NCBI GenBank assembly: GCA_002721365.1
Contig: PBKC01000043.1
Span: 88,710 to 152,709, forward strand
Direction: 5' to 3'
Origin: Rhodospirillaceae bacterium
GTDB lineage: Bacteria > Pseudomonadota > Alphaproteobacteria > GCA-2721365
Length of the DNA: 64,000 bases
Shown: one piece after another, positions 28,250 through 37,320 of the stretch
How positions within the stretch are numbered: the first letter of the stretch is position 1
How the letters are laid out: every line of letters starts with the position of its first letter
Made by a program: the position numbers and the translations under genes
The notes under the pieces: model-generated
Seen by the model: only the letters and a program-made list of their open reading frames with translations
Databases searched by the model: none
What the model was told of the DNA's origin: nothing

Positions 28250-28744
28250 TCAGCGATCGCGCCTGTCGCCGGACAGCAGCCCGGCTGCGATGCCGACCCC
28301 GAGCGCACCGACGACGAGGCCGATGGCGGAGCCCCTTCGCAGGCCGTTCCGCGGTGAAGAAGAGGGGGGCGGCGAACCTGCGGACGGGTCGGACGGACCG
28401 TAGGTCCTCCCCGCCGGCGGCGGCCCGCCATAGCCATAACCGCCGCCGCCCCGCGGCGGCCGCGGCTGCGTCCTGCTCAATGCGCTCACGACCAGGGCCG
28501 CCAGCGCGAAGATCAGCACGACACCCAGAAAGATCGCCGCCGTGATGAGTGCCGCCCAGGTCGGGTCGTAGGCGTTCTTCAGCGCAAAGAACAAGCCCAT
28601 AGCCAAGAAAACCACGGCGGTCGCCAGGATCGTCGCTCCCAGGACCGCCACCACCAGCGCAATCCCTATGGTCCGCCCGATGCGCCGCGCCCTCAGACGC
28701 AGCCCGAGCAGTAGATCCAGGGCTCCTACGATCTGGCCGAACAC
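28250..28744 (-). CDS. Small membrane protein, phage-holin/DUF1469-like family
   Basis: Two strong TM helices followed by a Gly/Pro-rich tail; next to DUF883-like and entericidin-like genes. Confidence 0.5.
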   Translation of the reverse strand: MFGQIVGALDLLLGLRLRARRIGRTIGIALVVAVLGATILATAVVFLAMGLFFALKNAYDPTWAALITAAIFLGVVLIFALAALVVSALSRTQPRPPRGGGGYGYGGPPPAGRTYGPSDPSAGSPPPSSSPRNGLRRGSAIGLVVGALGVGIAAGLLSGDRRDR

Positions 28745-28749
28745 GGCGG

Positions 28750-29118
28750 TCAGTCGAGACGCTTCAGCAGGCGACCTACCAGCAAACCGATCCCCAGCGC
28801 GGCGAGCACAGCGCCGAACGGCCGTTCACGGATACTGTCCTTCAACGTGTCGACGCCCTCGGCGCCTTGGCGCTGCAGATCGGCCATCGTCCCTTCCAGG
28901 CGCCCGCCCAACTCGTCGAGCCGGGCCCGCGCCTCGGACTTGGCGGCATCCGCGGAGTTGGCCGACAGTGACCGGACGTGCTGGGCGAGCTGCGCGAGAT
29001 CGCTGCGCAGCGCGTCCATGTCCTCGCGCAGCTTGTCCATGTCCGTCTTTGCTTTCGCCTCCGCCATGCCGGCCTCCGCCCGTCTTGATGCGTCCGATAT
29101 CGTGTCGTCGTTACCCAT
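28750..29118 (-). CDS. DUF883/YqjD-ElaB-like membrane-anchored protein
   Basis: Long amphipathic helical region (KLREDMDALRSDLAQLAQHVRSL) and C-terminal hydrophobic anchor (ERPFGAVLAALGIGLLVGRLLKR). Confidence 0.7.
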   Translation of the reverse strand: MGNDDTISDASRRAEAGMAEAKAKTDMDKLREDMDALRSDLAQLAQHVRSLSANSADAAKSEARARLDELGGRLEGTMADLQRQGAEGVDTLKDSIRERPFGAVLAALGIGLLVGRLLKRLD

Positions 29119-29124
29119 GCGGGT

Positions 29125-29295
29125 TTACATGTCTTCCTGGACTTCCTCCGACATGTGCTGGACGCCCTCGCCAGCCGACTCCACGTCCTCGCCTGCGCCC
29201 TGGATGGTATTGCAGGCGGAAATCGCAGGCAACGTCCCGGCCAGGAAAGTGATCGCCAGAAGAACACGCTGTGTGCTTGTCATCATCGTCTCCAT
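29125..29295 (-). CDS. Entericidin-like small lipoprotein
   Basis: METMMTSTQRVLLAITFLAGTLPAISACNTIQGAGEDVESAGEGVQHMSEEVQEDM: signal peptide, lipobox-like ISAC and entericidin CNTxxGAGxDVxxAGxxV pattern. Confidence 0.8.
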   Translation of the reverse strand: METMMTSTQRVLLAITFLAGTLPAISACNTIQGAGEDVESAGEGVQHMSEEVQEDM

Positions 29296-29517
29296 GTCTC
29301 TGCGGTTGCGTAACGCGGTTACATGGGGACGAACACTGCGGTACGGCGGTTGGTTCATCGGCGGGCGTTCGGCCGGTACGGAGCAACCGCTTTCCGTCTC
29401 CGATTCAACATTTCGTATTTGTTACAGCTAACACCCACAAATATTTGATGAATTTCCCAGACGGGACGGTTAGGCTTTTGAGCGGACAGGTCGTGACATC
29501 GATCCAGGGAGATCAGG

Positions 29518-30252
29518 ATGGCCAAGCGTTCCGCCCGCCTTGCAGCAGTTCCCAAGGAAGAGATACCGGTCGACCCCCCGCACCCTCTCGGCATCGGCTG
29601 GGACAACATCGACCGTCAACGCGAACAGCGGTTCGTCCGCCGCGTAAAACCGATGAGCGCTCATCAGAAGGAACTGATGGACGCGATGCGAGAACACAAT
29701 CTGACATTCGCCCTTGGGCCGGCAGGGACCGGCAAGACCTATCTGGCCATCGCCGCGGCCGTCACCGCCCTCGAAGAAGACCGTGTCGCCCGCATCATCC
29801 TGTCGCGCCCGGCGGTGGAGGCCGGCGAGAACCTCGGCTACCTTCCCGGGACGATGGAGGACAAGCTCCTCCCCTATCTTCGCCCGCTTTACGACGCGCT
29901 CAGCGACCGCCTCGGCGGCAAACGGCTGAAGACGCTGATCGGCAATGGATCGATCGAGATCGCGCCGATCGCCTATATGCGTGGCCGGACCTTCAACAAT
30001 GCCTTCATCGTCATCGACGAGGCGCAGAACTGCACCTATGGGCAGATCAAGATGCTGCTTACCCGTCTCGGCTGGCATTCGACGATGGTGGTGACCGGCG
30101 ACCCCGATCAGACCGATCTGCTGCCCGGCGTCTCAGGGCTCGCCGATATCGCACAGCGCGTGGAGCGGGTGCCCGGCGTCGCGTCCGTCTGGCTGGACGA
30201 CCATGACGTCGTCCGTCATCCGCTGGTCGCGAGCATGCTGTCCGTGCTGTAG
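29518..30252 (+). CDS. PhoH family ATPase
   Basis: FALGPAGTGKTYLAIAAAVTAL (Walker A), IILSRPAVEAGENLGYLPGTMEDKLLPYLRPLYDAL, FIVIDEAQNCTYGQIKMLLTRLG. Confidence 0.93.
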   Translation: MAKRSARLAAVPKEEIPVDPPHPLGIGWDNIDRQREQRFVRRVKPMSAHQKELMDAMREHNLTFALGPAGTGKTYLAIAAAVTALEEDRVARIILSRPAVEAGENLGYLPGTMEDKLLPYLRPLYDALSDRLGGKRLKTLIGNGSIEIAPIAYMRGRTFNNAFIVIDEAQNCTYGQIKMLLTRLGWHSTMVVTGDPDQTDLLPGVSGLADIAQRVERVPGVASVWLDDHDVVRHPLVASMLSVL

Positions 30253-30407
30253 CCGACCCGGCGCTCGGCCGGGCCGGTCGCCAAAAAGGGGACGTTGCGA
30301 CTCGTTTTCGGCGTGCCGAGAGCCAATGTCTTGGTCGATCGCGTAGGCGTATCGACCAATGCGTTGTGCGCGGCCGAAGCCGGAACACAGAGGAGGAGAC
30401 GGCGAAC

Positions 30408-31226
30408 GTGTCTGCTTTGAAGACGATGATGAGGGCGGCGGCAATCGGCAGTGTGCTGATTGCCGGCGGGACGGCCTGGGCCGGTCCGACGCTGGAGGAG
30501 CTAACGACGGCGGCTCACCGCGATCCGTCGAACGTGTCGCGGAACGTCTATCGCCATCCGGCCGAGACGCTGCAGTTCTTGGGGATCGAACCGGATATGA
30601 CGGTGGTCGAGATCTGGCCGGGCGGCGGCGGCTGGTACATGGAGATCCTCGCACCCTATCTGCGTGACGACGGCACCTACTACGCCGCGAGCTTCGATCG
30701 CGACACCAGCAGCGAGTATCTTCAGGGCGCGATCAAGAAGTTCGAGGCGAAAGTCGCGGCGCACCCCGAGGTCTACGATAAGGTGAAGGTCACCGAACTC
30801 AGCACCAGCAAGACCGAGATTGCTCCTCCGGGGTCGGCGGACATGGTCCTCACCTTCCGGAACGTCCACAACTGGATGAAGGGCGGTTATGCCGACCAGG
30901 TGTTCGCGGCAATGTTCAAGGCCTTGAAGCCCGGCGGCATTCTGGGCCTCGTCGAACATCGTGGCGATTCTTCGGTTCCGCAGGATCCGTCGGCCGCGTC
31001 GGGCTATGTGAACGAGGACTACGCCGTGCAGCTCGCCGAGAAGGCCGGGTTCGAGCTGGTCGACAAGTCCGAGATCAACGCCAACCCGAAGGACACCAAG
31101 GACCATCCCGAGGGGGTGTGGACTCTCCCGCCGGTGCTTCGGATGGGCGATCAGGATCGCGACAAGTACCTCGACGTCGGCGAGAGCGACCGTATGACGC
31201 TCAAGTTCCGCAAGCCGGCGTCCTGA
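30408..31226 (+). CDS. Exported class I SAM-methyltransferase-like protein
   Basis: GTG 30408 after AGGAGGAG; N-terminal signal-like segment (LKTMMRAAAIGSVLIAGGTAWAGP); VVEIWPGGGGWYMEILAPYL (motif I), MVLTFRNVHNWM. Confidence 0.75.
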   Translation: MSALKTMMRAAAIGSVLIAGGTAWAGPTLEELTTAAHRDPSNVSRNVYRHPAETLQFLGIEPDMTVVEIWPGGGGWYMEILAPYLRDDGTYYAASFDRDTSSEYLQGAIKKFEAKVAAHPEVYDKVKVTELSTSKTEIAPPGSADMVLTFRNVHNWMKGGYADQVFAAMFKALKPGGILGLVEHRGDSSVPQDPSAASGYVNEDYAVQLAEKAGFELVDKSEINANPKDTKDHPEGVWTLPPVLRMGDQDRDKYLDVGESDRMTLKFRKPAS

Positions 31227-31253
31227 TCCAGTCGCAAAAACGCGCTCCTATCG

Positions 31254-31282
31254 ATGCCCGGCCCTGTGCCGGGCATTTTTTT
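31254..31282 (+). terminator. Rho-independent terminator
   Basis: ATGCCCGGC-CCTGT-GCCGGGCAT (9-bp perfect stem) followed by a T run, 28 nt after the methyltransferase stop. Confidence 0.85.
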
Positions 31283-31337
31283 CGTCGAGTGCTTCAGCCC
31301 GGGATCACCCGGAGAGATCGACCCGGGCCGATCTCGA

Positions 31338-32084
31338 CTAGCGGTCGAGGGGACGCGACGAAGAGGGCTTTCCCGCGATCTTCTCGAAGAAGGCGGATAC
31401 CCCCCAGCGTCGTTCGAGCACCACGGCCTGCAGCAGCAGGATGGTGATCATCATGATCAGCGCGGCGAGAACGACGTCGCTCAGGAAATGGGCGCCCTGG
31501 GCCATACGGACGAAGCCCACCAGGACGCCGAAAGCGCCGATGGCAACGGCTGCCCGCCGGCGGTTGCCGGGCCATACCACCACCAGCGCCAGCAGGGCGA
31601 AAGCCAGCGAGGCGTCGCCTGAAATGAACGAGCAATTGCCGGGGCATTGGTCGCTGATCACGAAAGCCTTCGAGAAGACCTTGTCGCCCCCGAACGCTTC
31701 GATCTGGCTCGGGCGGGCCCGTTCCCAGTTCTCCTTGAACAGGGAGTTCGCGATCAGCCCCGGCCCGATCGACAGGACGAGCACCAGGAAGACGAGGTCC
31801 CGCCCTTTCAGGAAATAGAACGGTACCCGCTTGACCGCGACGACCACCAGTCCGGTCAGGGCGAACACGCCGATCAGTGTCGCGAGGGCGGGGACCACAC
31901 TGTTGATGAAATGGGCGAACGGATCGAAGGCGAGGATGAAGTGGCCGTCCGAACCGACCAGCATCCGGGCGACCGCGAGATCGATCCCCGGGAAGACGAC
32001 GAAGACAGCGGTGGCGATCACGGTCGCGGCCGTCACGGCTCGCAGCCTGCCGATGGTGCTGCCATAGAACGAAGTGCCGGTCAT
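31338..32084 (-). CDS. PAP2-superfamily phosphatase-like membrane protein (variant motif)
   Basis: TM protein with KENWERARP, CSFISGDAS (in place of PSGH), RMAQGAHFLSD. ATGA overlap with upstream GT39; likely start ATG 32084. Confidence 0.75.
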   Translation of the reverse strand: MTGTSFYGSTIGRLRAVTAATVIATAVFVVFPGIDLAVARMLVGSDGHFILAFDPFAHFINSVVPALATLIGVFALTGLVVVAVKRVPFYFLKGRDLVFLVLVLSIGPGLIANSLFKENWERARPSQIEAFGGDKVFSKAFVISDQCPGNCSFISGDASLAFALLALVVVWPGNRRRAAVAIGAFGVLVGFVRMAQGAHFLSDVVLAALIMMITILLLQAVVLERRWGVSAFFEKIAGKPSSSRPLDR

Positions 32085-33667
32085 AGCCCTTGGAATCCTT
32101 CGGCGTCGTACAGGTAGACAGTCCGGGCACTGCCGCTCGGGCCGCGTATCCGCAGGATCTCCCGCGTCTCCACAGTCTCGAAACGGCTGATGATATCGTC
32201 GGTGAGCGGCCATTGGCTCACCAGGAGAACGTAGCCGCCGTCCTTCGGGGTCAGGGGCGTTTCAAGCTGGAAGTGATCGCCCGGCACCCCTTCGGTGGGC
32301 CAGCGGAGGACCGGCTGCAGCCGCGGGCGCGCGTAGTAGAGAAGCTCGGCGGTAGCCATGCGGTCGAAGGCGGCGATTGCCGTGTAGGGTGCACCGGCGG
32401 CCCGGTCGGCGACCTGGGCGCCGATGTCGCGCCAGCCTTCGAGGCGTGCCCGCAGAGACTCCATTCCCGGAAGCGGCGTGCCCAGCGCGCCGGCATAAAG
32501 ATAGACGCCTGCGGCGGTGTGCAGGGCGATGGAGAGGCCGAGCACGTTCCGCGCGCCACGGCGCAGCAGCCAAGCGACCACCAGCACCGTCGCACCCACA
32601 TAGGCGACGGCGGCCCAGTTGGCGTGCGCCCGTGACAGCAGCGCCTGCACCAGCACCAGCAGGATCACCGGAACGGAAAGGCTGAGGAGATAGCGGTCGG
32701 CCACGCGCGTCCCGGCCTCGTCCGGCTCGGTCCGTTGCCGGAGGCGAAACGAGGTTACGAGCAGCCATAGCAATGTCGCGAAGAGCAGAGGCCCGAAGAC
32801 GCCGAACTGGGAACCCAGGAACTCGAGAGCCTTGTCGGGATGGAGCAGGGGACCGCTGCCCCAATGGGCGTTGTCGGCGGTATGGCTGAAGGTCACGAGG
32901 CCGTGGTCGAGGTTCCATAGGAGGTTCGGCAGGAACAGGAGTACGGCCAGGGCGACGATCGTCATGAACTGCCGGCTTGCCAGAAACGCGCGGACCGTCG
33001 GTTCGACCCAGGCGAACACGGCTACGCCGAGGAAGACGTATATCATCGCGTATTTGGCGAGCAGGCCCACCCCGATCGCGACCCCCGCCACGATGCTCCA
33101 GGTCCAGGAGCGCTCGCGGAAGGCGTTCCAGAAGGTGAGCAGGGCCACGGCCCACAGCAGCAGAAGCGGCACGTCGGTCGAAATCAGCAGCGAGGAGTAC
33201 CAGACGGCCGGCAGCGTCGCGAAAACGATTGCCGCCCAGGTTCCGGTCCGGGCGTCGTACAGACGGGTACCAAGCAGCAGGACCACCATCGCCGTCGCCG
33301 CGTGCAGGGCCGGCGACGCCCCACGGATACACGCCTCGCCGTCACCGCAGAGTTCCGTGAACAGGCGGATGATCCAGGCGAGCAGGGGCGGTTTGGAGTA
33401 GTAGCCGAAGGCGAGATCCCTTGACCACGCCCAGTACTGGGCTTCGTCCCCATAGAGTTCCAGATCGGCCAGCAGCAGGACCGACCAGCGCGCGATCAGC
33501 AGGGCTACGACGACGGCGACTGCGAGCGGAACGCTACGAAGGAAAGGTCGAACGGCGATCGTCTCGGCTCGAAGAAATGGTTTGTCCGTCAGGCACTGGC
33601 TTTGGTGACGGCGGGGGCCATGCCCCCTGTCGGGCGCCGATGTGACCGGATCAGGACCCGGCGCCAC
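32081..33667 (-). CDS. GT39-family (ArnT/PMT-like) integral membrane glycosyltransferase
   Basis: LYGDEAQYWAWSRDLAFGYYSKPPLLAWIIRLFTELCG and many TM helices. True start probably internal (around MVRPFLRSVPLAV region), as the N-terminus overlaps the upstream PAP2 gene. Confidence 0.8.
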   Translation of the reverse strand: MAPGPDPVTSAPDRGHGPRRHQSQCLTDKPFLRAETIAVRPFLRSVPLAVAVVVALLIARWSVLLLADLELYGDEAQYWAWSRDLAFGYYSKPPLLAWIIRLFTELCGDGEACIRGASPALHAATAMVVLLLGTRLYDARTGTWAAIVFATLPAVWYSSLLISTDVPLLLLWAVALLTFWNAFRERSWTWSIVAGVAIGVGLLAKYAMIYVFLGVAVFAWVEPTVRAFLASRQFMTIVALAVLLFLPNLLWNLDHGLVTFSHTADNAHWGSGPLLHPDKALEFLGSQFGVFGPLLFATLLWLLVTSFRLRQRTEPDEAGTRVADRYLLSLSVPVILLVLVQALLSRAHANWAAVAYVGATVLVVAWLLRRGARNVLGLSIALHTAAGVYLYAGALGTPLPGMESLRARLEGWRDIGAQVADRAAGAPYTAIAAFDRMATAELLYYARPRLQPVLRWPTEGVPGDHFQLETPLTPKDGGYVLLVSQWPLTDDIISRFETVETREILRIRGPSGSARTVYLYDAEGFQGL

Positions 33668-34419
33668 CGCCGCTTTATACCAGACTGCGGCGCGAGATCA
33701 CGCTTTGCCGTGCATGGAAGATCGGGAAAGACGTGATGGCGCAACAGGATTGCAGTCGCAATACCGACATAAGCGCCGACGATGACGTCGCTTGCGTAGT
33801 GGGCCGTCACCACGACACGGCTCAATGAAACGACGACGGCTATCGGGATCAGGATCTTGCGCCATGGCGGCGCCATCAGGCAGAGAGCGGTGACCACGGT
33901 CCAGATCACCTGGGAATGGCCGGAGGGGAACGAGTTCATCCCGAAATCGAAGTTGCCCGGTATCAGGCCGTAGAGATCGCTTTCGAAGAGATAGCGCGGG
34001 CGCACACGGCCCAGAACCAGCTTGACCGTGATGACGGTCAGGCCCGCCGCAGCGAGCGCGGACAGCATGTAGCTGGCCTTGGCGGCGACATAGAGACCAT
34101 AGACCTGGGCTTTCCGGTCGATGCCTCGGCGGGCGAACAGAAGGCCGATGACGAGAGCCACGCCGGCGATGGCGAAGTACCAGTCGCCGCGGCCGATCTC
34201 GGTAACGGACTCGAACGCGGCTACCAAAGCTGGGTCGGCTTGGTACTTGAAGTAGATCGCAAGCGGCCGGTCCACCCACAGCACGGCCATGACCGCCGCC
34301 GCCATGGTCCCGAGGCCGCTGCTGAGAAGGGGCCGGGTGGAAAGACGGCGAAAGATCGCGGGAATATCTGGAAGCAGCCAGAAGAGGCAAAAACCCGCCA
34401 CCGAATTTCCTGACCGCAT
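33589..34419 (-). CDS. PAP2 family phosphatase
   Basis: KLVLGRVRPRY, SFPSGHSQ, SRVVVTAHYASDV: complete three-motif PAP2 signature. Confidence 0.85.
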   Translation of the reverse strand: MRSGNSVAGFCLFWLLPDIPAIFRRLSTRPLLSSGLGTMAAAVMAVLWVDRPLAIYFKYQADPALVAAFESVTEIGRGDWYFAIAGVALVIGLLFARRGIDRKAQVYGLYVAAKASYMLSALAAAGLTVITVKLVLGRVRPRYLFESDLYGLIPGNFDFGMNSFPSGHSQVIWTVVTALCLMAPPWRKILIPIAVVVSLSRVVVTAHYASDVIVGAYVGIATAILLRHHVFPDLPCTAKRDLAPQSGIKRRWRRVLIRSHRRPTGGMAPAVTKASA

Positions 34420-34478
34420 ACGTTCCGGGACCTTCCTTCAGAACCAGAAGGCAGTCCTACAGAAGATATATGGCAAGT

Positions 34479-36104
34479 TCATGATGCTCGGCGGACGATG
34501 TGCAGAACGACCGGGTCGCCTTTCGAATAGTTGAATCCGGTGACGGTGGCGACCGTCTCCACCTCGACCGCCAATGTCGCCAGACGAGTCGTGAAGGCGT
34601 CGAGGGTATCGGCGCTGACCACCGCGACAGAGACGTCGCCGGAAGCGATCAAGTCGGCGGCCTCGCCGGGGGGCACGAGGCGGGTGTCCGTTCCCAGAAG
34701 GAAGACGAGACTGGGCTCCGCAAAGCCGCTGGCGGCCACCGATGTCGTGCGTTCGGGGATCGCGGCGGCAACGCTGCGGCTGACCCACAAGGCATCGAGC
34801 CGGGGGCCGGTCCAGCCGAGCACGAGGGCAACGGCGACGACCGCTGTCGCGAGCGCGCCCGTCGCCGTTTTCCCGATCTCCGTGCGCCATCCCCAGACCG
34901 TGGTCGCCACGACGAGCGCCCCGATCACCGCCGCGGCAATTCCATCGGCCATAGTGAGGCCGCGTCCATAGAGCGTGGGCAGGTAAGCCACGGCCGTCGC
35001 GAGGGCAAGGCCGACGATCGTCCACGGCACGAGGCCGAGGCGGAGCGGCCATTTGCTGGGAGAGAGCTGTTCGCGCGATGCGGCCAGCGCCGCGCCCGCC
35101 AGCAGGGCGAGAGCCGGGTAGAGCGGCAGCACATAGTGCGGCAGCTTGGTAGGGATAAGCTCGTAGGTGATCCATGCCGGGATCAGCCAGGCGAGGCAGA
35201 AACGGATGGCTGGCTCGCCGCGCCGCCGCCATGCATGGACGGCGGCCAGCGGCAGAAGCAGGGTCCCCGGCCAGAAAGTGAGCAGGAGAAGGCCAAGATA
35301 GGTGCCGGGCGGCGCTCCGTGCGATTCCTGGGCCGACGCCATCTTGGGCAGCAGGTCTCCGCCGACGGCCTCGGCGAAGAAGCGTCCATCCGTGGCGATC
35401 TGGACGGCCACCACCCAAGGCAGGACGATCACCGCGACGATGGCAAGGCCCGTCAGGGGGCGAAGCTCGCGGAGCCATCGCCGACGGTCGGGGTCGAGCA
35501 GGGCAAGTCCTGCCACGGTCAACCCGACGAACAGCGGTGCGATGGGTCCCTTTACCAGCACGCCGACGCCGAGCGCGAACCACATTCCGATGGCTGTTCG
35601 CCGGCAGGCGGCCGGTTCGCCACTGCCTCTGTAAAGGGATGCCAGTCCCCAGGTAAACCCTACGATACAGGCGGAAAGGACGGCATCGGTCTTGGCGATA
35701 TGCGCCTCGCCCACCAGCAGCAACGAGGCAGCGAGGAGGGCAGCGCCGGTAAGCGCGGCCGGGTCGTCGAACAGTAACCGTCCCACCCGGAAAGTCATCA
35801 GCACCAGCGCGATCGCCGCCAACAGCGACGGCAGGCGATAGGCCCAGATCGCGTTGCGAGCCCCGTCGGTCAGCAGGCCGGCCGAGGCCGCCTGCAGCCA
35901 GTAGATGCCTACCGGCTTCTTGTTACGGGCTTCGTCCTGGAAGCGAATGGCGACGAAGTCGCCGCTCTCCAGCATCTGCCGAGATGCCTGGGCGAAGCGT
36001 GGCTCGTCGCGGTCGAGCGGCGGCATCGTCACCAGGCCGGGCAGGTAGAGCGCCAGACACAGCAGCAGCAAGGCAAGCTGAGGTCGGCGAAGCAGCGCTT
36101 TCAT
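34479..36104 (-). CDS. GT39-family (ArnT-like) lipid-linked sugar transferase
   Basis: LPGLVTMPPLDRDEPRFAQASRQMLESGDFVAIRFQDEARNKKPVGIYWLQ plus about 12 TM helices. Confidence 0.88.
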   Translation of the reverse strand: MKALLRRPQLALLLLCLALYLPGLVTMPPLDRDEPRFAQASRQMLESGDFVAIRFQDEARNKKPVGIYWLQAASAGLLTDGARNAIWAYRLPSLLAAIALVLMTFRVGRLLFDDPAALTGAALLAASLLLVGEAHIAKTDAVLSACIVGFTWGLASLYRGSGEPAACRRTAIGMWFALGVGVLVKGPIAPLFVGLTVAGLALLDPDRRRWLRELRPLTGLAIVAVIVLPWVVAVQIATDGRFFAEAVGGDLLPKMASAQESHGAPPGTYLGLLLLTFWPGTLLLPLAAVHAWRRRGEPAIRFCLAWLIPAWITYELIPTKLPHYVLPLYPALALLAGAALAASREQLSPSKWPLRLGLVPWTIVGLALATAVAYLPTLYGRGLTMADGIAAAVIGALVVATTVWGWRTEIGKTATGALATAVVAVALVLGWTGPRLDALWVSRSVAAAIPERTTSVAASGFAEPSLVFLLGTDTRLVPPGEAADLIASGDVSVAVVSADTLDAFTTRLATLAVEVETVATVTGFNYSKGDPVVLHIVRRAS

Positions 36105-36134
36105 TGGCCGCCGGTTGTCGGTCCGGCGTGGCGG

Positions 36135-36440
36135 CTACACGTTCTGCAAGTCGGCGGCAGCTTTCTCCGCCGCCTTCTCCGCCCGCTCGCGATGGATGAA
36201 GTAGAGGTTGCGCAGGTAGATACCGAGGCCCATCGACTGGCCCATGATGAACACGGGATCGGCGCGCCATATCGCATAGCTCAACAGGACCATGCCGCCA
36301 CCGATGCTCAGGTACCAGAACGCGACGGGGATATGGCTGCGCCGCTGCCGCTCGCTCGCGATCCACTGAATCAGGAACCGCGCTCCGAACAGGATCTGTC
36401 CGGTAAAGCCGATGGCGATCCAAATGGTTTCAGTGCTCAT
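36135..36440 (-). CDS. LAB_N (lipid-A-disaccharide-synthase N-terminal-like) small membrane protein
   Basis: IWIAIGFTGQILFGARFLIQWIASERQRRSHIPVAFWYLSIGGGMVLLSYAIWRADPVFIMGQSMGLGIYLRNLYFI. Confidence 0.88.
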   Translation of the reverse strand: MSTETIWIAIGFTGQILFGARFLIQWIASERQRRSHIPVAFWYLSIGGGMVLLSYAIWRADPVFIMGQSMGLGIYLRNLYFIHRERAEKAAEKAAADLQNV

Positions 36441-36443
36441 CCA

Positions 36444-37163
36444 TCAATCCTCGAAGACCGCCGACGGCCGCCTGCCCCGGCGCCTCAGCCACATGACGCC
36501 CGCCAGATCGGTGATCCCCACCAGCAAGCGATCCAAATTGCCGTAATGCGATGCGCCGTGCAGGCGGGGCCGATGGTTCACGTCCACGAATTCTACCTGA
36601 TAGCCGTCGCGCTGCATCAAGGCCGGAAGAAAACGGTGCATATGGTCGAAATATGGCAATCGTATGAACGCCGATCGCCTGAATGCCTTCAATCCGCATC
36701 CGGTATCCGTGGTGCCGTCGTTAAGCAGCCTGCTGCGGACGCCGTTGGCGAAGCGCGAGCCCAGGCGCTTCATGTAGGTGTCCTGGCGCTTCATACGCTT
36801 GCCGGAGACCATGCCCACCGTCGGGGCGGTCGCCGCCAGATGGTCGATGAGTCGCGGCAGATCGGCCGGGTCGTTCTGGCCGTCGCCGTCGATGGTCGCG
36901 ACGATCTGCGCCCGCGCCGCGTCGATCCCCGTCCGGATCGAAGCGCTCTGCCCGCAGTTCTCGGCATGGCGCAGCACCCTGAGCCATGGCCGCGTCTTCT
37001 GAAGCGCCGCCAGCACCGACACCGTGTCGTCGGTGCTGCCGTCATCCACATACAGGACCTCGAAGGATCGGCCGTCGAGGGCTCGGGCGATCTCCTCGAC
37101 CAGAGGCTCGACATTGTCCGCTTCGTTCATGACGGGGACGACGAGCGATATTTCCGGGATCAC
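36444..37163 (-). CDS. GT2 family glycosyltransferase (polyprenyl-phosphate sugar synthase-like)
   Basis: EISLVVPVMNEADNVEPLVEEI, YVDDGSTDDT, ATIDGDGQNDPADLPRL, MNRFL-type DPM1-like tail. Confidence 0.88.
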   Translation of the reverse strand: MIPEISLVVPVMNEADNVEPLVEEIARALDGRSFEVLYVDDGSTDDTVSVLAALQKTRPWLRVLRHAENCGQSASIRTGIDAARAQIVATIDGDGQNDPADLPRLIDHLAATAPTVGMVSGKRMKRQDTYMKRLGSRFANGVRSRLLNDGTTDTGCGLKAFRRSAFIRLPYFDHMHRFLPALMQRDGYQVEFVDVNHRPRLHGASHYGNLDRLLVGITDLAGVMWLRRRGRRPSAVFED

Positions 37164-37320
37164 CTAGGGCTCCTGCACGGCCTGATTGCCGACCGCACAT
37201 AGACCAATCGGCGGTGCCGGTGCAACGCTCACGCGCCGGAATTTGTGAACAGCCGGGGCTACAGGCGGCAAACGGTTCGCGCGTAGACTAACGCCAGAAA
37301 AACCGAAAAGGGGACGGAGG

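Noticed and set aside
28250-28744. Holin-like gene as evidence of prophage
   Set aside because: No lysin, terminase, integrase or structural phage genes nearby; this membrane family is common in chromosomes.
29296-29360. EcfG-type promoter (GGAAC-N16/17-GTT) upstream of the entericidin-like gene
   Set aside because: Best match on the minus strand is TGAAC-N18-GTT, with a mismatched -35 and off spacing.
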